Origin: Polytrichum commune
Taxonomy: Eukaryota > Streptophyta > Polytrichopsida > Polytrichales > Polytrichaceae
Assembly: GCA_950295325.1 (NCBI GenBank)
Contig: OX485803.1
Span: forward strand, 30,185,554-30,249,553
Direction: 5' to 3'
DNA: 64,000 nucleotides
This document shows positions 46,567 to 57,292 of this stretch, in pieces. A model generated the notes under the pieces. It was given only the letters and a program-made list of their open reading frames with translations, did no database searches and was not told the origin of the DNA. The stretch's first letter is position 1; each line of letters begins with the position of its first letter. The position numbers were made by a program, and so were the translations under genes.

Positions 46567-48375
46567 TCAAGCTCGGTACTCCTTACATCTACTTCCCGAT
46601 GTACGGGTAGGAAAGAGCTCACCATTCAACGTTTCCAATTGAATTGAATTATTAGGAAAGACCTCATAGACAAGGTAAGGTCCTAACCATACCGCATTGA
46701 ATTTCGCCGGAAATTCAAGCTTTCGTGCGTCTTGAATCATGACCATCATTCCCGGTGTTAGGGCCCTTCTCTTATGTCGTTTGTCGAAAGTAATCTTTCT
46801 CCTTTTTTGGATTGCCTCAATATGTTGAGCCGCCATTCTCCTCCCTTCGTCAAGTGCTTCAAAATCGGTTAGTCGATTTCGTAAGGATTGACTTTCGGTA
46901 AGTCTCGTACTCACGGCCACCCTAAGTGACTCGACTTCATATTCGATTGGTAGTGTCGCTTCAAGACCATAGACTAAGGAAAATGGTGTAGCACGCGTAG
47001 TTACCTTATAGGTTGTACGGTATGCCCAAAGTGCCTCCGTTAGTTTCGTATCCCAATCCCGCTTCGAGTCTATAACCGTCTTGCGTAGTATACTCACCAA
47101 AATTCCGTTAACCCTTTCCGTTTGTCCATTGGTTTGTGGGTGGTAGGGAGTAGTCTTTCGGTGATCAATTTTAAATTTCTCTGTCATCTCTCGAATCAAG
47201 TCATTCAAAAAGTGAGTACCCCTATCGCTTACTAGGATCTTCGGCACCCCGAACCGCGAAATTATGTTTTCGTACATAAATGTTGCCGCGTGTTCCGCCG
47301 TGTCGGTCTTCACCGCTTTGGCTTCCGCCCACTTGGTGAGGTACTCGGTTGCCACCACAATATATTTCATTCCTTTTGAAGATTGGGGATGGACCTCACC
47401 CACATAGTCGATGCCCCATTTTTCGAAAGGAATTAAGGGTAATGATACATGTAAAGGCATCTCCATTCTAAGGTCGTTTCGGGCATACCGTTGGCAAGCG
47501 TCGCATTTCCTTACATAGTCATGGGCGTCCTTAAATAGTGTAGGCCAAAAGTAGCCCGCTCTAAGTATTTTTTGCCCGGTGAGTTGACCCGAGAAGTGAC
47601 CGCCGCAAGCGCTATCGTGGCAAGCGATTAAAATCGCTTCAACCTCCGTTTTTGACACGCATCGTCGTAAAATACCATCGGACCCCCTTCTAAACAACCT
47701 ATGGCCCACTACAACAAATTGCCTACTATTTACCCTCACCTTCCTTCTCTCTTCTTTTGTCCACTCTTTGGGCAACTTGTGGGTTGTTAGAAATTCCACT
47801 ATGCCCGCATACCACTCCGGTGTAGAAGTGACCACAAAGAGGCTATCATCTACTAACATATCATTTACCGGATTTTTTCCTATCTCCTCCGACAACCTAG
47901 ACAAGTGGTCCGCTTGTAAATGCATACGACCCGGTTTATATTCCACCGTGTAGTCGAATTCTTCTAATAACAAAACCCACCTAGCTAACCTACCACTTAA
48001 CTCCGCCTTGTTAATTAGATACTTGATAGCCATGTGGTCAACAAAAAATACAACCGGGTTGCACATGAGGTAATGCCTAAACTTTTTAACGGAAAACACC
48101 ATGGCTAGGCACTCCCTCTCCGTTGTAGAGTAGTTTCTTTCGGCGGGGGTCAATTGCTTACTCGCATAAGCTATAGGTTGATCCTTCTCTTTTTCTCCCG
48201 TTGCTTGACAAAGCGCACTCCCTATTGCCACATTACTAGCATCACAATAGACGTGAAAAGGTTTACCCCAATTGGGTGGTATCAACACCGGATAGGTGCT
48301 CAACCTATCCCGCAATTCCTCAAAGGCTTTTTGACAAGCATCCGTCCACTCGAATTTGACATCCTTTTTGAGCAA
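46567..48375 (-). CDS. pol, second part: RNase H and integrase
   Basis: 602 codons from an internal ATG. The true frame continues upstream to about 48383, where it meets the RT frame out of phase. RNase H shows Asp45 in CDAS, the acidic TERE motif at 85-88, Asp113 and Asp156. Integrase has an HHCC zinc-binding site (His253, His260, Cys291, Cys294) and a DD35E core with Asp323, Asp384 and Glu420. A GPY/F-like module, WLGPYLV, lies at 563-569. No chromodomain follows. RNase H removes the RNA template in the particle and integrase joins the DNA to the chromosome. All catalytic residues seem present. It would normally be made as part of a Gag-Pol polyprotein. Confidence 0.92.
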   Translation of the reverse strand: MLKKDVKFEWTDACQKAFEELRDRLSTYPVLIPPNWGKPFHVYCDASNVAIGSALCQATGEKEKDQPIAYASKQLTPAERNYSTTERECLAMVFSVKKFRHYLMCNPVVFFVDHMAIKYLINKAELSGRLARWVLLLEEFDYTVEYKPGRMHLQADHLSRLSEEIGKNPVNDMLVDDSLFVVTSTPEWYAGIVEFLTTHKLPKEWTKEERRKVRVNSRQFVVVGHRLFRRGSDGILRRCVSKTEVEAILIACHDSACGGHFSGQLTGQKILRAGYFWPTLFKDAHDYVRKCDACQRYARNDLRMEMPLHVSLPLIPFEKWGIDYVGEVHPQSSKGMKYIVVATEYLTKWAEAKAVKTDTAEHAATFMYENIISRFGVPKILVSDRGTHFLNDLIREMTEKFKIDHRKTTPYHPQTNGQTERVNGILVSILRKTVIDSKRDWDTKLTEALWAYRTTYKVTTRATPFSLVYGLEATLPIEYEVESLRVAVSTRLTESQSLRNRLTDFEALDEGRRMAAQHIEAIQKRRKITFDKRHKRRALTPGMMVMIQDARKLEFPAKFNAVWLGPYLVYEVFPNNSIQLETLNGELFPTRTSGSRCKEYRA

Positions 48376-51300
48376 ATGGGTAATGGCACCGCTATCTTTG
48401 AAAAATTAGGAATAAGTTCCCGGTACCATCCCACATGTCCTAACAACTTAGAGATCCCCTTGGAATTGGTTGGAGTTGCCAAGTCGCTTATGGCCGCAAT
48501 CTTATCCGGATCGGGTTCTCTACCTTTCTCACTAACAACATAACCCAACAACACTCCCTTATTCACTCCCAAAAATGTCTTATCCGGGTTCAATGCTAAC
48601 CTCATCTTCCTACACCTAACCAATGCCTCCCTAACACAATGTAGGTGATCATCCACATTACTTTGTGTGCTAAAATCGTCCACAAAGACGGTCATGGATT
48701 TGAACAACAAGTCGGTGAAGATATACATTACTAATCGTTGGAAAGTGGCCGGGGCATTACATAACCCAAATGGCATCACTACCCACACAAAAGTACCCCA
48801 AGGTGTAGTAAAAGCCGTTTTATGGATATCTTGGAGGGCTATGGAAATTTGATTATAACCCGCATACCCATCCATAAAGGTATATCGCGAATGACCTCCA
48901 ACCTCCTCAAGCAACAAGGTGATAAAAGGTAAGGGGAAGTGATCCTTTTGTGTGCACGAATTCAATTTCCTATAGTCGACACAAACCCTTAATTTCCCAT
49001 TTTTTTTCTTTACTAAGACCATAGGAGAAACCCAATCCGTGATTTCCACCGGCTTGATAAACCCGGCCTTCAATAACCTTTCCAATTCCGCTTTCACCAA
49101 CAATTGCAATTGAGGATTCATCCTCCTCTCCTTTTGTCTAATTGGCATCGCCCCCGGAATTAAAGGAATCCGGTGCTCTACCATTTCCCTAGGAATTCCC
49201 TTAAGCTCATCGTAGGACCATGCAAAAGTATCACTAAACTCATCCACCAAATTGCTATACTCCCTAACCTCTTTCTCCCCCAATTTGGAGCCCATCTTCA
49301 TTTGTCGGGTTTTTCCATTCTTTACTTTCACATCCACGTACCGCCAATCCGCTTCCGACACATGTGCTTGTTCCTCTTTGTTCCGATACCAATCGGAAGG
49401 CACATTGGGGTAATCTTTCACATCTTGACCTACAACTATCCCCGTAGACGTGGTCTTGAAATGTAAAGGCTCCTCCAATTTCGATGACTCAATAATCACA
49501 TCCTCCTCTTGAGTCCCATCTACATGAATTAAACTAACCTCACCCTCTTCCACGTCATCTACCCAAGGTGTTAACCCACCGCTAATCCACTCTTCCTCGG
49601 TGAGCACCTCACATGGCTCCAACAATGAGCCCTCTCCTAAACTAACACTAGGAAATTCACTCCCTAAGCCTACTTGGTGAAATGTAACCATTACATCAAC
49701 CTCGGACTCGGGGTACTCCCTTAGCCATTGGGCATAATCCCCATTATCCCCATAATTGTAAAAATTAGGACCTAGACTTCCCGAGCCCGAATCTATAACA
49801 ACCCTTTGACCTTCGGGATGGACGACTCCCACCAATGCCTTGCCAATCTCATTCTCGTTTAAGTCATCAATTTCCTTCTCCAATGGCAAATACATCTCCT
49901 TCTTCATCCATCCTTCTAATGAACCAATGGACACTATGACCCTATTACCCTCCGGACCATAAGTGATGGATGGTTTAGGTCCACCCCAATTGACCATAGC
50001 ATTCGCCATCCGCAACCAAGGCCTACCTAGCAAAATGGGGAAGGTGTCCTTGTTGGAGTGCATTTTAATGACATGGAAGGTGACCAAGTACTCCTCACCT
50101 CCCGTAGTCATTCTACAATCCTTGATCATCCCCAAAGGCGTAGTCGAACTTTGATTTGCCATATTTATGACCAAAGGTGAAGGCCCCGTGAGTCCAAGTC
50201 CCAATTTTTTCATAGTATCCTCCGGTAGTATATTTAGACTACTCCCTCCGTCGACTAGCACATTAGGAACCACCTTATCTACTATAACAACTTCTATTTC
50301 TATAGCTTTCACGTCTCTTCCACCTTGTGATTGGATCCTAGCGGCTATTTTAGCTTTCACCTTCCTCATCCTCTTGTGTACCGGCATTCCCTCCTTTAAT
50401 GTTTTCCTTGCCGTGGGTGAAATTTCCAATAGTTGGCCGAAAGTAATATCCGCCTTGAGTGTACTAAGGTCCGCCCACAAGTCGTACCCGGTAGATCTTT
50501 CCACCTTAGAATTACCCACTACGTCGAATTCGTCTACGGGAACCCCCGGTCCTTCCCATTCACCCACATCGCTATTATCCAAGTCATGTACCGCATTAGT
50601 CCTCTCCCTATCTTGTAAAATTATATTTTCCCTCTCCACATCCTTAGTAGCTCTTCTAGCTACCCTATCCAACTCGGAGAGATTAATCTCTTCATCCGAA
50701 GAGTAATTTCCTTGCTCTCCTATTCCTACCTCCAACGGGGCATCCCCTCTCCTAGCCCTAGTAGTTACCGCTAGTGCAGGTGCTTCTTCAACCACACCCT
50801 TACCCTTCACTAACTCATATGTAATAGCATTGGTGTGAGGAGGCCATTGACTTTGCTCCTCTCCAATTCTCGTTGGGAGAGGAAGCATGTCATCACATGT
50901 GGCCTCCAACACTCCATCCATGAACCTAACATCTTGGGAGTTAGATGGTCCCGGATCCGTTGGAGGCGCTTGTCTCCCATTACTACCATTAGGTGGAACT
51001 CCTTGTCTATTTTGTATTGGAATGTAACCGGTTGTAGTTTGCAAGCCCGCCGGTGGATGAAAAGTTTGCCTAGCATTACTATGGTCATAGTATAAGTTAG
51101 GTGGCCTAAGTTCATTGGCCGGTACTCCTTGTGGCCTAGCACCTCGCATATTATCCCTTGCTTGTTGTTGTGGATTAGCCACCGGGTAAGGGACATTAAT
51201 TATTTTGTCCGGTTGGCGACACGTATCCGAGGGATGACTTCCTCCACAATTGCTACAATTAAACTCTTGACCTTCGGACCAACATTGTCCTTGAGCGTGC

Positions 51301-52805
51301 CACCTTCCACAAAAGGGATGAAATTCCTTCTTCTCTAAATTTTGGCCACCTTGCCCTCTAGGTTGTGGTCCTCTATTGCTTCCATTTCCATAGTGAGGTG
51401 GCGCTTGACCTCGTTGATTTTGTTGAGGTGGGTTACCGTTTCCTCTTTGGTCACGGTTTTGTCCACTTCTACAAAATTGACGCGTGTGGCCCGGTTGGCC
51501 ACATTGGACACACCATAATCCGGAAGAATGCCTACCCGACTCAACCGGGGGTGGAGGCCCCGGTTGTTGACTCCGGATCATTAATGACATTTGATCCGTG
51601 AGGCTTTGCATTTGTTTTATCATAGCCTCTTGGAATCCTAGTTGGCTAGCACCTAGTCTTCTCTCAACCTCCTCCAAGTGTGGATCCGTTCTAGGGGCCG
51701 GTAGTGCCAAAAGAGGTGCCGGTTCCCTAACCGCTAAAGGTCGGGGACCGGTGTCCACAATGGCATATGGAATTTGGTTCTCATACTTAGCGGGTTCTAC
51801 CGCTACCACCCTAGGGCGTATGGGGATGAATTGTGGGATCAATTCATCCTCCCTTCTCCATAGCCTTTCGTGATCTTTATCCAAGTTTTCAATATCTCTA
51901 GCCGCACGCTTGGCATCCGCCAAGGTCAAGGGATTCCTTTCTAGAACACCCCTAATAGTTCCGGACTTAAAAAACCCTTGAATGAAAAATTGCTTTAGCG
52001 TGTCGTCGTTGAGCATGGTACCCACAAATCTAGTGCACACTAAATCAAACCTCCTAATGTAAGCCGAAATTTCTTCCTCCCTTCCTTGCTTCAATGACGA
52101 CAATGCCCTTAATGCGGTACTTTGACCCACTTCCGGCCTAAATTCGTTAAGAAACTCCCTTTGTAATTGTTCCCATCCCCTAAAATGTCCCTCGGCATGA
52201 TCCCGATACCATTCATAGGCTTCCCCCTCTAGAGTGGTAGGAAACCACACTAACCAATAACCCGGGTCGGTTATGAGGAAGCTAGCCAACCGTTCGATAT
52301 ACCGTTCCATGTGCCGAGAGGGGTCCTCATCCTTGGTCCCATAAAATTTAGGGAGATGAGATGGCATATCCATCGCCGCTAAATTTTGTGGAACCACAAT
52401 TGGTAGGCCTCTTGGCCTAACCAATGGGTCTATTGGAGGTATAGGAGGTATGGGCGGAATTGGGGGTATGGGTGGTGGATCCATCCCCCGTTCCTCGGCC
52501 ATGGTGACCGGTGAACTATTCAACAATCCCCTATCAACTTCTACCGGGAATTCTTCTCTAAGTGTGTAATTTTCCGAAGAAGTTTCACCACTCAATTTGG
52601 AGGGAGTGATCTCCTCTTCAAGTTGAGCTCCAAGTTCTAAGGTGTCTAGAATTGACCTAGTCCTAGGTTCGACGTTCAAACAACTCTCTATTCTAACATT
52701 ATCTTGTTCTAATCTATCACTGATTTTAGAGGACCGCCTCTTTCGAGTAGATTTCTCTAGTCCTACTATCAAACTTGGTTTTTGTGAGCGAGTCCTACCT
52801 TGCAT
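48300..52805 (-). CDS. gag-protease-reverse transcriptase polyprotein
   Basis: 1,501 codons from ATG 52805. A proline repeat (PPIPPI units, 110-125) precedes the Gag core (about 140-305). A CX2CX4HX4C zinc knuckle lies at 432-445 and a second CX2CX3HX4C motif at 517-529. The protease site is VDGGS (Asp852). Reverse transcriptase covers about 1215-1430 with Asp1312 in the MDGYAGYNQ motif and FVDD at 1374-1377 in place of the usual YxDD. Gag and Pol share one frame. The last 26 or so codons (after about 1475) are out of phase with the RNase H frame, so the natural protein is cut short there. It acts in cytoplasmic particles, copying element RNA into DNA. Confidence 0.93.
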   Translation of the reverse strand: MQGRTRSQKPSLIVGLEKSTRKRRSSKISDRLEQDNVRIESCLNVEPRTRSILDTLELGAQLEEEITPSKLSGETSSENYTLREEFPVEVDRGLLNSSPVTMAEERGMDPPPIPPIPPIPPIPPIDPLVRPRGLPIVVPQNLAAMDMPSHLPKFYGTKDEDPSRHMERYIERLASFLITDPGYWLVWFPTTLEGEAYEWYRDHAEGHFRGWEQLQREFLNEFRPEVGQSTALRALSSLKQGREEEISAYIRRFDLVCTRFVGTMLNDDTLKQFFIQGFFKSGTIRGVLERNPLTLADAKRAARDIENLDKDHERLWRREDELIPQFIPIRPRVVAVEPAKYENQIPYAIVDTGPRPLAVREPAPLLALPAPRTDPHLEEVERRLGASQLGFQEAMIKQMQSLTDQMSLMIRSQQPGPPPPVESGRHSSGLWCVQCGQPGHTRQFCRSGQNRDQRGNGNPPQQNQRGQAPPHYGNGSNRGPQPRGQGGQNLEKKEFHPFCGRWHAQGQCWSEGQEFNCSNCGGSHPSDTCRQPDKIINVPYPVANPQQQARDNMRGARPQGVPANELRPPNLYYDHSNARQTFHPPAGLQTTTGYIPIQNRQGVPPNGSNGRQAPPTDPGPSNSQDVRFMDGVLEATCDDMLPLPTRIGEEQSQWPPHTNAITYELVKGKGVVEEAPALAVTTRARRGDAPLEVGIGEQGNYSSDEEINLSELDRVARRATKDVERENIILQDRERTNAVHDLDNSDVGEWEGPGVPVDEFDVVGNSKVERSTGYDLWADLSTLKADITFGQLLEISPTARKTLKEGMPVHKRMRKVKAKIAARIQSQGGRDVKAIEIEVVIVDKVVPNVLVDGGSSLNILPEDTMKKLGLGLTGPSPLVINMANQSSTTPLGMIKDCRMTTGGEEYLVTFHVIKMHSNKDTFPILLGRPWLRMANAMVNWGGPKPSITYGPEGNRVIVSIGSLEGWMKKEMYLPLEKEIDDLNENEIGKALVGVVHPEGQRVVIDSGSGSLGPNFYNYGDNGDYAQWLREYPESEVDVMVTFHQVGLGSEFPSVSLGEGSLLEPCEVLTEEEWISGGLTPWVDDVEEGEVSLIHVDGTQEEDVIIESSKLEEPLHFKTTSTGIVVGQDVKDYPNVPSDWYRNKEEQAHVSEADWRYVDVKVKNGKTRQMKMGSKLGEKEVREYSNLVDEFSDTFAWSYDELKGIPREMVEHRIPLIPGAMPIRQKERRMNPQLQLLVKAELERLLKAGFIKPVEITDWVSPMVLVKKKNGKLRVCVDYRKLNSCTQKDHFPLPFITLLLEEVGGHSRYTFMDGYAGYNQISIALQDIHKTAFTTPWGTFVWVVMPFGLCNAPATFQRLVMYIFTDLLFKSMTVFVDDFSTQSNVDDHLHCVREALVRCRKMRLALNPDKTFLGVNKGVLLGYVVSEKGREPDPDKIAAISDLATPTNSKGISKLLGHVGWYRELIPNFSKIAVPLPICSKRMSNSSGRMLVKKPLRNCGIG
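48376..48390 (-). other. frame break between RT and RNase H
   Basis: The RT frame reads correctly to the FSKIAVPL region and the RNase H frame reads correctly from HLLKKD onward, but the two are offset by one base near 48380-48384. A single lost base explains it. There is no obvious slippery run or stop next to the junction to suggest programmed frameshifting, and the remaining RT frame runs on for about 80 bases before its stop. Confidence 0.75.
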
Positions 52806-53714
52806 TCCATAAGAATCGATCGACCCTCACTTGACCACACATAATCCTAGCAATTCCCCTCTTAATATTTTCACTTGTCTTGGTGTGGTTATAATTTTTT
52901 TAGGAGGTGAGGAAAAGAACCTGCAAGCCCACTTAGGTGAAAGAATCCCAATAGGGGATAGGCATGTTCATGTTAATTTTTTGGTTAAGTCGGAGCATCA
53001 CCTCCGCACCTTCCCGCAAATTAACACTCACCACAATACCGATTGTGAGGGGGTGACCTTCCGAGTAGATTATGTTAAAAGTCGAGGCTTCACCCTTCAA
53101 CTTCTCACACCATCCACAATTCGGGAATTACCCTCTACAACGGATAACAACAATCACGAGTACAAAAGGCATTCCTTAATTAGTTAATGAGTTCACTTTG
53201 AAGAAATAAACATACCTTGAGCAATCGCATCCCCCTGTGAGTTAGCACTCCCCTCAATCGTGACTCAATGTAACAACACCATAAACTTTGTGAAATATTA
53301 ATTTAATCTAGAGCATGAAATGACAACTTCCTAAACTTTGAGACTCACCCCGAGGTGAGTGTCAAAGTTCAATGTCCTAAGGTGAATTTACCCTCTAATG
53401 TTTTAATGAGCTACTCGGTTATAGGTTCCTTTTAAGTTCTTAGCAAATCCCCAAGAAGGTTGAGGACGTACCTTCGCCGCGCTCCTTCCTCAAAAATGAA
53501 TTTGCGTAATTGACAATGCAATTCATTCCAAGGAATAGTTGAAATACAATGAATTCAAATGTAACCCAAAGAGAGAATACTTACCGAGTTTCGGGTGCTC
53601 CTTCCCTTCTCTCAAGTTTGTGTCTCCAATTTTTCCTAGTTGCCTCCAAGTCTCCTAGTCGCCTCCAAGTCTTGTAACTACCTTCCGCTTCGCTCCCGGC
53701 GGACGCACCAATTA
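52806..53714 (-). other. leader between 5' LTR and gag
   Basis: About 0.9 kb of untranslated leader. On the minus strand it begins directly after the LTR with TAATTGGTGCGTCCGCCGGG, where TGGTGCGTCCGCCGGG is the candidate primer binding site. The tRNA was not identified. A strong splice donor, AACTCG/GTAAGT, occurs around 53579-53584, so the leader may contain an intron. No acceptor was assigned. Confidence 0.6.
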
Positions 53715-55386
53715 TGTGAGGCCAAACCCCCCCACCCTTAAGCGTCCGTAGTCCGAGTAGTGGGTTTGGGCTCACATTCCTCCGCGGTATTGGATTTGGA
53801 CTTGGATGAGTCCATAGTGCAAGGTTCACCCTTCAAGTGGTCTTGGATTTAACTAGCTCCTTCATAAACCCAGCTCCTTCATAAACCCAGCTTCTTAGCT
53901 TCTAACTAAACAAACCCAGCTCCTTCATAAACCCAGCTCCTTCATGAACCCAGCTCCTTAGCTTCTAACTAAACAAACTCAGGTCCTTCATAAACCCAGC
54001 TCTTTACTTTCTAACTAAACAAACCCAGCTCCTTCATAAACCCAGCTCTTTACTTTCTAACTAAACAAACCCAGCTCCTTCATAAACCCAGCTCCTTCAT
54101 GAACCCAGCTCCTTAGCTTCTAACTAAACAAACCCAGGTCCTTCATAAACCCAGCTCTTTCATGAACCCACAACTTTGTAGTTGTAATCCCCAACTACCT
54201 CACTAATTATTCAAGCCCTTAACTAATCTTCCTACCTAATTTCCCTAATTCTACTAACAACCCCTTTCTAATCACACAATTCTTCTCTAATCCTAAAATC
54301 CTAAAATCCTAGAGAGGAGAGGGGGAGAGAGAATTTCCTAACTTCACTAAGACTAACTAATCCACACAAGTATATTTTTGCACTCATCACAACATCAAGT
54401 GCTCAACTCTTAAACATGGAACTTGCAACCACGTGTATTCAAAACATGAACTTTAAGTACCACAAATTGGAATCATGAATTAACTTTAAAATCCTTCACG
54501 TCAACACTAATTCTACCAAGAGGTCAAGCCCTCTTCAAGGCTAACAAGCCTTGGCTCTCAAACTAAAAACTAAGCACACACATGTGCTCCAATATGGCTT
54601 CCCACACCCACACTTATAACTCGTGGGGTGCCTTGGAGCACAAAAGAAAGAGAGGATGAATGAGGGAAGAATGAGGGATTATATAGTAAGCTTGAGGGGG
54701 TGAGCACCCTCAAGGCTCACGATAAGCCCTTGAGATTTCCTCCTACTTAGTAGGCGCCAATCCTATCTTCTAAGCCTTCCTCCCTCAAATGATCAACAAG
54801 GATCCTAATTCGAACATTTAACTAGCCTTGGCTTTCTACCTACCACACTTTACCAAACTTGGGATGCTTCAACCCAAACTTAGCCTCCTTCGCTTTCCGC
54901 CGCCATAACTTTCTCCCCTTACTTTCCCAAATCGTCGCTCACCACTTAATTCAAACCACGATGCTTAACTCGTGATTTGATTGGTGCTTTGAGAATTTGC
55001 TTATCCTCCACCTTGCATTCTTCCTTGGGCCTTCCCCATTAAGTGGCCATGATGAGGTGGTCCACTTGTGCGCTCCATGTGATCCTCCATTCATCCCAAT
55101 TCGAATGCACTTGCCTCTTGAGTCACTTTGGTTGTCTCCATCCATTTGTACTAGCCTACTCACTAACTACTCAATCCAAGTTCTCCTTATCTATCCTCAT
55201 TCACTCAAATCCTTCCGAAGGTAAAAACACAATAACAACTCACATCCTAGCCTCTTACAACATGGTACTTCTAAGACTAACATTTCACTCTTTTTATATT
55301 TTTGTGAAGTAACATGCTACTTCAAAGTGCATCAACTAACGTTTCAAGGGTCTAAGACTAAATGTGGGCACCCTTTTGGGCTCACA
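53715..55386 (-). repeat. 5' LTR (relative to the element), 1,672 bp
   Basis: Same length and, as far as can be read, same sequence as 44834-46505. It carries the TATA-like site at about 54678-54686 that would start minus-strand transcription of the element, and the tandem array at 53852-54172. The outer end CTCACA abuts the right copy of the target duplication. Confidence 0.95.
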
Positions 55387-56236
55387 TCCATGTACATTGT
55401 TAGGACATTGTAACAAAATTACTACTCAATATGTAAGAAAGGATATTACGATATTTTCTTTTGGTTGAATTATAAAGTGGTTTGCAATGAAACTTTGTGC
55501 CTTGCTCTAGACTTCATCACTCAAGCATCATGTTACTTGGTGAGAAATCAGTCAATATGCAACTTTGCATGGCTGCAAATGTACTCATTAATGAATGAGC
55601 CAAATATTTAGCAAGTTAGAACACTCATGCTAAAAGCTTCTTTCCATGACTTAACCTTTAACTGTTAACTTCCCAAGCCCATGAAAGGGTTGCTTTGAGT
55701 GCATTTCAGTCAATGTTTGTTGTGGACTTTTTCATGGACAAGTTTTGAGGTTGCAATGGGATTTGTCCAAAGAATCTTGAAAATAAACATCTTTGAAGTT
55801 CATGCAAAGTTTGCATTGAAGTAGCAATAATTGATTGGAGTCAACACCCTCACACAAGCTCCCAACACAACAAGAAGATGACCACTTCCCACCTTGACAT
55901 GTTTTTACACATTCTACTCATCTACAAATTACATGGCTCATATGTTTATGCGTATATATCCATGTTCAAGGATTGATGTTTATAGTTATTTTAATTGTGG
56001 ATGAATGAGTTAGGTGGGGTTTAATGTAAGGAAGAAATCATCCATCAACCAAAACTTGGTTGCTTGGGAAGCTAGGGTTTAATTATAACCTCCGGCTACA
56101 ATATTACAACCCTCTAGTTACGAGCCAAGAAGCTTATTATAGCCAACATGTAGTTACAAACCAATTACACCCTCCTTGTTGATTACAAGATGTTTCGTGA
56201 CAACCAATGCGGGGCATTCACAACCCTTTGGTGCTA

Positions 56237-57185
56237 AGCACTACATAATTAGCCAAAATTTGTGATTGTGGGGGTTCGGAGACCAGAGCTTCGTGGCCCT
56301 AAAAGCTCTCCTTGATGAGCCAATCAACCTTTCTCTAAGTTGTTCTCTTGGATAGACACCGCATAAAAATCTTACTCTTAGGACAATCGCAAGGAAATCA
56401 GTCAACCTGGCCAAAAACAAGCCTACAGACTGAGAACAAAGAAGAAGAAGAAGACATGGAGACAAGAAAAACGGGGCGTGAGAGTCGAGGAAAGTCCTGC
56501 CTCGTGCGTGTTAGAGCTCGTCTTTTAGCCAACCTTTCATTCACCTCCATGGCCCTAGTAATGTGAGGGCAAAAATTTTCGTATGCCATGTACATAAATG
56601 GGGAGCGAGAGTGCCGGCACCCACCTCAAAAATGAAGGCAATTTGAGGTAAATGACGGGATTATCAATAATGGTCACACGCGGGGGCCAATCCGGGGCTC
56701 TAACAAGATTGGGCGGAAGCAAGGACGGAGACACACACACACACACACACACACACCCCCCATGGGAAACAGTGAACTAATAAGTATTAAGAAGAAGAAG
56801 TTGTTGGGTCATAACAGCCCGAGAGTTACATAAACTTGGCTGTTGTTGCACCTCAGCGGGAGCCTGGCTTTTGGCCTCATTCATTTGTTTGGCTATGGGA
56901 ATCTGTCCTTTGCTCAGGACCCATTTAATTTATTAGAGTGCACAAACACAACAAAGTGACAAAAGGAGGCCTCTGGAAACGCCCTCTGCAAGTGTGCATT
57001 GAGAGTCTGGGTTGCAAAAGGGAACGAGAATGAGAAGGGTTTTGATGGCCGTGGCTACTAGTTTGACAGGTTTCTAGAAACAAGCATTTGTATCAGTTAA
57101 GTATACTTGTGTGAAGCTGACTCCTTTTTGGGGCTCTGCATCCCGCTTTGAGAATTAGAGTAATATGCGTCAGTTGTCCAGGGTG
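56237..57185. other. intergenic DNA, no gene seen
   Basis: No credible frame. A GAAGAAGAAGAAGA run lies near 56440 and an AC microsatellite at 56730-56756. Confidence 0.6.
56730..56756. repeat. (AC)n microsatellite
   Basis: About 13 AC units followed by CCCCC. Confidence 0.95.
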
Positions 57186-57292
57186 GGAGATTTCTGGGCT
57201 TCAATCGGTCAGTATCCTGGTGCGTTTCCAAGTCCAACCGGCTACATGCTGTAATCTTTCGAGTTTTCTAAGTTAAATTCAGGCACATTCCA
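57186..57292 (+). mobile_element. hAT-type MITE fragment
   Basis: GGGAGATTTCTGGGC, AAGTCCAACCGGCTACATG and a GGCACATTCCATTG block match the first half of the family. The second half is missing, interrupted at the A-rich end (on the minus strand) of the following retroelement piece. Confidence 0.55.

Larger units (their letters stand above)
44834..55386 (-). mobile_element. complete Ty3/gypsy LTR retrotransposon, 10,553 bp
   Basis: Two 1,672-bp LTRs bound an 7.2-kb interior with gag, protease, RT, RNase H and integrase on the minus strand in that order, the Ty3/gypsy (Metaviridae) arrangement. TCCAT is present just outside both ends (44829-44833 and 55387-55391), a perfect 5-bp target duplication. 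LTR ends are TG...CA. No chromodomain is visible after integrase, and the integrase wording (GIDYVG, ATEYLTKWAEA) fits the non-chromovirus Athila/Tat side of the superfamily. The lineage is inference. The element looks very young. Confidence 0.95.
44458..56236. mobile_element. older foldback-like element hosting the LTR retrotransposon
   Basis: Apart from the LTR insertion, the outer sequences 44458-44833 and 55387-56236 seem to be inverted relatives. The left starts CCTAGTAACCCGAGGATTGTG. The right, reverse-complemented, starts GCTTAGCACCAAAGGGTTGTG. Both then carry several GGTTGTAA-type words, absent as a cluster elsewhere. This resembles a foldback or MULE-like element with long degenerate ends, about 1.2 kb before the insertion. 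No coding frame and no sure target duplication were seen. Confidence 0.4.

Noticed and set aside
50167..50706. 179-codon plus-strand frame opposite gag-pol
   Set aside because: It is the antisense shadow of the gag-pol polyprotein.
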